NCBI GenBank assembly: GCA_963277665.1
Contig: OY728123.1
Coordinates: 627,686,915-627,750,914 of the forward strand
Source of the DNA: Viscum album
Taxonomy: Eukaryota > Streptophyta > Magnoliopsida > Santalales > Viscaceae
DNA length: 64,000 nt
Direction of reading: 5' to 3'
Shown here: positions 63,421-64,000 of the stretch, piece after piece
Position numbering within the stretch: the first letter of the stretch is position 1
How the letters are laid out: each line of letters starts with the position of its first letter
The notes under the pieces: model-generated
Told to the model about the DNA's origin: nothing
Seen by the model: the letters and a program-made list of their open reading frames with translations, nothing else
The model's database searches: none
Program-made: the position numbers and the translations under genes

Positions 63421-64000
63421 GATTTAGAACAAAATAGATAAACCTTTAAAAAATAAAAATTACAGATCTTAATTAACTACCAACATATCATTTCAAAAAC
63501 CCTACCCAAATAGATATGATCATACCAAACACACTACACTCCACCATCACTACTAAGGTTATATATTACACGAGATAACTAACTCGCATGACTACAAGAC
63601 ATACCTTCAACACCGTTTAAAAACTCTTATTACTTGAAAAAATTACTCCAATAACATTTCATTTACCATACCACCCCTTATCATGTAGGACTCTTTAATT
63701 GTTTTTTATAATTTTTCTCCCCCTTTTCCCATTTTTATCATCTCATTAAACATAATTTTCATTATTTTCAAGAAAATGAAATCTATTCTACCCTTTATGT
63801 CCCACATACCCATACCACATATGTGTTCTTACTATAATTCTTTCAACATAGATACTTAGGATCCTAGAATGATGCATTAATGCACTACCTCATTCCATGA
63901 AAACCATGAGAACAATATCATAAAACTATCACATCACACCACATCTATGTCAGCCAGTTCTTAAATATAATCAAATTTAACAATAGACAAAATAAAACAA
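63421..64000 (-). other. Leader region of element D (primer site not found)
   Basis: No coding signal. Expected to be the untranslated leader between the 5' LTR and gag. No TGGTATCAGA-like sequence on the minus strand, so the primer site and 5' LTR lie beyond the window or have decayed. Confidence 0.45.

Larger units (their letters stand above)
47201..64000 (-). mobile_element. Element D: decayed Ty3/gypsy element, minus strand, interrupted by element E
   Basis: Read on the minus strand: gag (63420-62270), protease and RT (62260-60971), then after the copia insertion RT end, RNase H, integrase and tail (51708-49560), polypurine tract and 3' LTR (49523-47201). RT words continue across the insertion, and the duplicated ACTAA marks the break. 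The 5' LTR lies beyond base 64000. Motifs are of the Del/Tekay chromovirus type, like A and B. Confidence 0.88.

Noticed and set aside
1..64000. Search for tRNA, rRNA, CRISPR-like arrays, organelle DNA or intact host genes
   Set aside because: No cloverleaf, rRNA-like block, regular spacer array or long conserved ORF was found by reading. The B-box-like text in the LARD LTR is not a tRNA gene.

Overview
This window looks like intergenic DNA from a large plant nuclear genome. It is AT-rich and packed with old LTR retrotransposons that insert into one another. I find no intact host gene, no structural RNA gene and no open reading frame that covers a complete protein. The evidence for a plant is: primer-binding sites for initiator-tRNA-Met, Ty3/gypsy pol copies of the chromovirus (Del/Tekay-like) type, Ty1/copia pol, a LINE ORF1 of the DUF4283 type, and a CACTA-like DNA transposon. 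The amount of decay and nesting would suit a giant-genome species, possibly a monocot, but I cannot name one.

Layout. (1) 1-9373: Ty3/gypsy element A, plus strand, with the start of its 5' LTR outside the window. (2) about 9400-14353: very decayed element C, with PBS-like and PPT-like sites but no recognisable protein. (3) 15158 to about 43340: Ty3/gypsy element B, plus strand. Its 3' LTR is split twice, by a CACTA-like insertion of about 10 kb (22566-32603) and by a 9.2-kb non-autonomous LTR element on the minus strand (33305-42521, target duplication AATAG). (4) 43341-45303: AT-rich DNA that repeats part of the left flank of B. (5) 45304-47190: decayed LINE ORF1, plus strand, cut by the next element. 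(6) 47201-64000: Ty3/gypsy element D, minus strand, running off the right edge. (7) 51714-60965: Ty1/copia element E, plus strand, inserted inside the pol gene of D (target duplication ACTAA).

Insertion order from the nesting: the LINE came before D, and D before E. B came before both the CACTA-like insertion and the LARD-like element. The LARD-like element has the most similar LTR pair and the best kept CpG-rich tracts, so it is probably the youngest. All pol genes are pseudogenes with many stops and frameshifts, and none can make a working protein.

The most unusual feature is in element E. Its 3' LTR holds three tandem 163-bp units, each with its own TATA box, where its 5' LTR holds one. 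Next are the C-rich degenerate minisatellites inside the CACTA-like insertion, a zinc-knuckle remnant as the only recognisable coding trace in the LARD-like element, and a diverged collinear repeat on both sides of element B. I see no new functional system.
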